This document shows, one piece after another, positions 61,459 through 64,000 of a stretch of DNA of 64,000 nucleotides. Origin of the DNA: Fomes fomentarius (Eukaryota > Basidiomycota > Agaricomycetes > Polyporales > Polyporaceae); the NCBI GenBank assembly GCA_022606135.1, contig JABYQN010000016.1:605783-669782 (forward strand), read 5' to 3'. The position numbers were made by a program, and so were the translations under genes. Under the pieces are notes generated by a model. That model had not been told where the DNA came from, made no database searches, and worked only from the letters and a program-made list of their open reading frames with translations. Every line of letters starts with the position of its first letter. The first letter of the stretch is position 1.

Positions 61459-62160
61459 TCAGGCACAGTAGCAGTGGCTGAACGCGCTGGACCCGCCATG
61501 GCCCATCACTGGGACAGCGACGACGTTGCTGTATGGTTCGTAGAGCGGCATCATCGAGTTGTTCATGGAAGCGAACGGTGGCGGCACCATGAAAGGAGGC
61601 ATGTAGTCCGCGGGAGTCATTCTCAATGCGGCACTGGAGAAATCCTGCGCGACAGGAGTATCGAAAGGAAGCGGTGTGAGGCTCTGGGCGTGGGGGACGA
61701 AATCATCGACACTGGGCTCCGGAAACCATGCGCTAACGAGTGCCCAATTCCGCTCGATTTCCGCTGCTGTCTCCGCGTCGATGACGCCAGACTGGGGAGT
61801 CTCGTCGCCACGAGGAAACTGAGGTTGCGGTTGAGCGAATGGGAGAGGCTGAGGGTAGCTGCTGTCAGAGTAGAAGCCAGGTTCGCTTTCGGACGCGGGA
61901 GGGTTCGAAGGGAGCCAGGATGATGAATCGCTAGCCATGAGCGGCTGTCTCAACTTCTTCGACTGGGTTGCGCCGTTGAACTTCTTCGCGAACTTAGGCG
62001 TGGGTGTAGGCCTCTTATCGCAAACACCACCGAAAACAGCGGGGCAGGCGTGCTTCCGTTCCAGGTGTCTCGTGTATTTCCGTTCGTCCTCGAACTGTTT
62101 CGCGCAAGGGAACACGTTGTTATCGATGTCTATCCACTTGTGAGTGCACTTGAAGGGCAT
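61459..62160 (-). CDS. Zinc-finger-like protein with disordered C terminus
   Basis: Single exon, 233 residues. Start set at MPFKCTHKW (62160); the frame is open a little further upstream but without an ATG. The N terminus has Cys/His residues spaced like a non-standard C2H2 finger (FKCTHKW, FPCAKQFEDERKYTRHLER, then KHACP and GGVCDKR), including a YTRHLERKH helix typical of C2H2 fingers. A basic patch follows (KFAKKFNGATQSKKLR). From about residue 70 on it is Pro/Ser/Gln/Met-rich without a fold, as in many fungal transcription regulators. DNA binding and nuclear location are inferred; no target can be named. The first Cys pair is about 13 residues apart rather than 2-4, so a canonical finger is doubtful. 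Confidence 0.65.
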   Translation of the reverse strand: MPFKCTHKWIDIDNNVFPCAKQFEDERKYTRHLERKHACPAVFGGVCDKRPTPTPKFAKKFNGATQSKKLRQPLMASDSSSWLPSNPPASESEPGFYSDSSYPQPLPFAQPQPQFPRGDETPQSGVIDAETAAEIERNWALVSAWFPEPSVDDFVPHAQSLTPLPFDTPVAQDFSSAALRMTPADYMPPFMVPPPFASMNNSMMPLYEPYSNVVAVPVMGHGGSSAFSHCYCA

Positions 62161-63114
62161 GTTGCTTCCCGTGCTAGAACTGGAGTTAAGCACGTCCTTA
62201 TGAGTACTGCTTGCTTGCGTAACATAGCACGAAGCACGGGGAAGGGGCCGTATACTGACCTAGGGGAACGAGCCTCGGTGAAATGGGCGGCGAACATCGT
62301 GTGAGGGATAATAGATGGATATATGGGAAGAGTAATGCCAGAGGGATGTGGCTCAGAGGAAGCTATGTGTTCGCGAGGGAGGAACGGAGGTGGGAGGGGC
62401 TCAAAGACTCAGCTGAGGATGTCCGGGTGGTGATTGAAGCCTTGCATAGTGCCCCCGCTTTATACCGCGACGTACAGGCACGATTGGGGAGCCAAAGTCG
62501 TGATGGATTGCTCTCTGTGCGCGTTGAGAGCGATGGATTGCTTTTCGCCATGTACGGAAAGTGTTGCAATCACGACCAAACAGGAGAGACGGCGTGAGTT
62601 GCCTGAAATGGTAAGTCAGAGTGGTTCATTTGCTTGTGACTGTTTGGCGGTGGCTCACCTTTCTTCTGGAACTTCCATCGGCGTGTGGAGGAGCACCGCT
62701 CGTGTGGGTTGCTAGCGAGGAGGGGGGGAGCAGCAGGGCGATGGAGGCATACTCCTGTGCGAGTAGTGCGGTCGAGGTTCAAAAGGAAGGGTCGGCTGTT
62801 GCATCCTCGCCAGCTTATATGACCTCCTTCACAATAAGCAGCCATAGCTTCCTGGAGTGGCTCATAGGACGTAGCGTTACCACGTGATCTTGATGTTGTG
62901 CTTCGGCTGTCTGTTCAGGAATGACACGATCGCGAAGTACTCCTACCTTGGGAACATGATGGTATATCTTATGTATTCAACCAGAGCTACATAGGTAGTG
63001 TCAGTCAACGAACCAAAGGCAGTTGAAGTGAAGGACGTACTGCACCTATACTACAGATATACTAACAATACAGTAAGTAGTCGTGAATTCATTAAGGCAT
63101 AAGAGCGGCGATAT
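62161..63114. other. Intergenic region
   Basis: No gene supported. A plus-strand frame at 62621-62887 is hydrophobic/Ser-rich without recognised similarity. Confidence 0.5.
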
Positions 63115-64000
63115 TCAGTCTACCATTGTGAGCTCTGCTATGATCTTTCTGTAGTCGGTCGTAGCATAACCGGCGTCGGAATCTTGGGCGCTTCCGCGAT
63201 CCATGTAAGCGGCCAGTTTCTCCTCATCGTCCTTGCTGAGCTCAGCCGGTTCATCCAAACCCTGTGCGATATTTACAGAGACCCAGTACTTCTTGTAGAT
63301 AGGCTTCCGATAGTCGACCTCTTCGCTCGACGTGACTAGGAGCTCTTGTCCTTGCTCGATGTACCTGATGAACAAGTATGTCAACTCGACCATATGATGG
63401 AGAGTATGATGAGGAGAACGCTTGCTCTTGGTATTCCTCTTCCTCCTTCACAATGGGATCTAGAAGACGCATGACGATCTCGGGCAGCGTCTTAGGAGTG
63501 TCGTTGTTTGCGATATGTGGCTTCCTCATCTTGGACTTCGAGTCTTGCAAGCGGTCGATGCGAGAGATGCGAGATCCTGCTGCAGGGTTTGCACCCATCC
63601 ATCGCCGGACTCCGTCCATCAATCTGTACGCATTGTATAAGCATCATCCAAAGTCAATATAAGGGCGCTTACTTCGGATGGGGACGGGCTACATGCGTGT
63701 TGTGAGGAAGGAAAGGACTCATATTGATGTCCCTGGCGGTCTTTCTACGAATGCAAAGTCACTTTACAAAAGAGGACCATATCGCGGGTTGCACAGCTTA
63801 CCCCGGTAGTTTCAGAGTGCTATTCATCGAGAACGCGAAATGCTTGCCTAGCGAGGTGAATAGTAGTGGCCGATAGTACTCTATCCAGTAATCCGCACGG
63901 GTGTTCACGAACAGAATCACCGCCTTCTCACACTCTTCCAGAGGATAAGCGACTTCTAGGTGCTCATCTGTGAACCATTTCTGGTAGTTCCCTCGTTGCG
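63115..64000 (-). CDS. 3' part of an unrecognised multi-exon gene, truncated by the window edge
   Basis: Reads in from the window end on the minus strand. One exon from 64000 carries [19 protein letters not shown] and [16 protein letters not shown]; next comes a short exon with [16 protein letters not shown]; then a long exon with [20 protein letters not shown] and [20 protein letters not shown]. The C-terminal part ([36 protein letters not shown]) ends with a stop at 63115-63117. Intron junctions (GTAAGC donors near 63674 and 63808) join in frame. Near 63390, between SPSYG and VELTYL, the two open frames are offset by one base, possibly another missing G. No known domain recognised. The 5' end lies outside. 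Confidence 0.6.

Overview
This window reads as nuclear DNA of a filamentous basidiomycete, probably an Agaricomycete. Conserved proteins are cut by many short introns (mostly about 50-60 nt, GT...AG, phases that join exactly), with microexons of 15-20 nt. The gene content fits: a fungal D-arabinono-1,4-lactone oxidase, an aryl-alcohol dehydrogenase-type aldo-keto reductase, an HSPA12-type Hsp70, and an MLKL-like helical-bundle plus kinase-like protein of a kind common in mushroom-forming fungi. There is no operon structure, and I saw no rRNA, tRNA or CRISPR. Species assignment is inference.

Layout. 1-572: truncated inverted copy of a repeat family. 1672-2644 (+): UBE2G1-type ubiquitin-conjugating enzyme. 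3329-6330 (-): a UPF0261 protein and a PEP-hydrolase-like TIM-barrel protein, the two halves of the plant Tm-1 architecture as neighbouring genes. 6331-14104: 7.8 kb without a recognisable gene. 14105-15321 (+): UBE2G2/Ubc7-type E2. 15322-19199: gene-poor, low-complexity. 19200-21323 (-): ALO. 25183-29175 (-): 18-exon HSPA12-like Hsp70. 31249-32231 (+): small CBP6/UQCC2-like protein. 33084-35886 (-): NOC2. 37256-48462: repeat-rich block with three direct copies of the repeat, two of which flank an aryl-alcohol dehydrogenase pseudogene (41376-42908). 49599-51202 (-): argininosuccinate synthase. 51857-53949 (-): TKL-like kinase with a C-terminal C1-like zinc domain. 54358-56792 (-): amino-acid permease. 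57644-61014 (-): MLKL-like protein. 61459-62160 (-): zinc-finger-like protein. 63115-64000 (-): 3' part of an unrecognised gene.

Function. The intact genes are mainly unrelated housekeeping genes: ubiquitin conjugation/ERAD, erythroascorbate synthesis, arginine synthesis, ribosome assembly, amino-acid uptake and mitochondrial assembly. They do not form a cluster. The most unusual parts are the MLKL-like protein, the promoter- and intron-bearing repeat family with internal ~660-bp duplications, and the neighbouring Tm-1-type domain genes. In four conserved genes, and possibly a fifth, the reading frame is lost by exactly one base at a short G run on the coding strand. That pattern points to sequencing/assembly undercalls rather than independent gene death, except in the aryl-alcohol dehydrogenase, which carries further lesions.

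Exon coordinates were derived by eye from splice signals, frame continuity and family similarity. Lengths were checked to be multiples of three.
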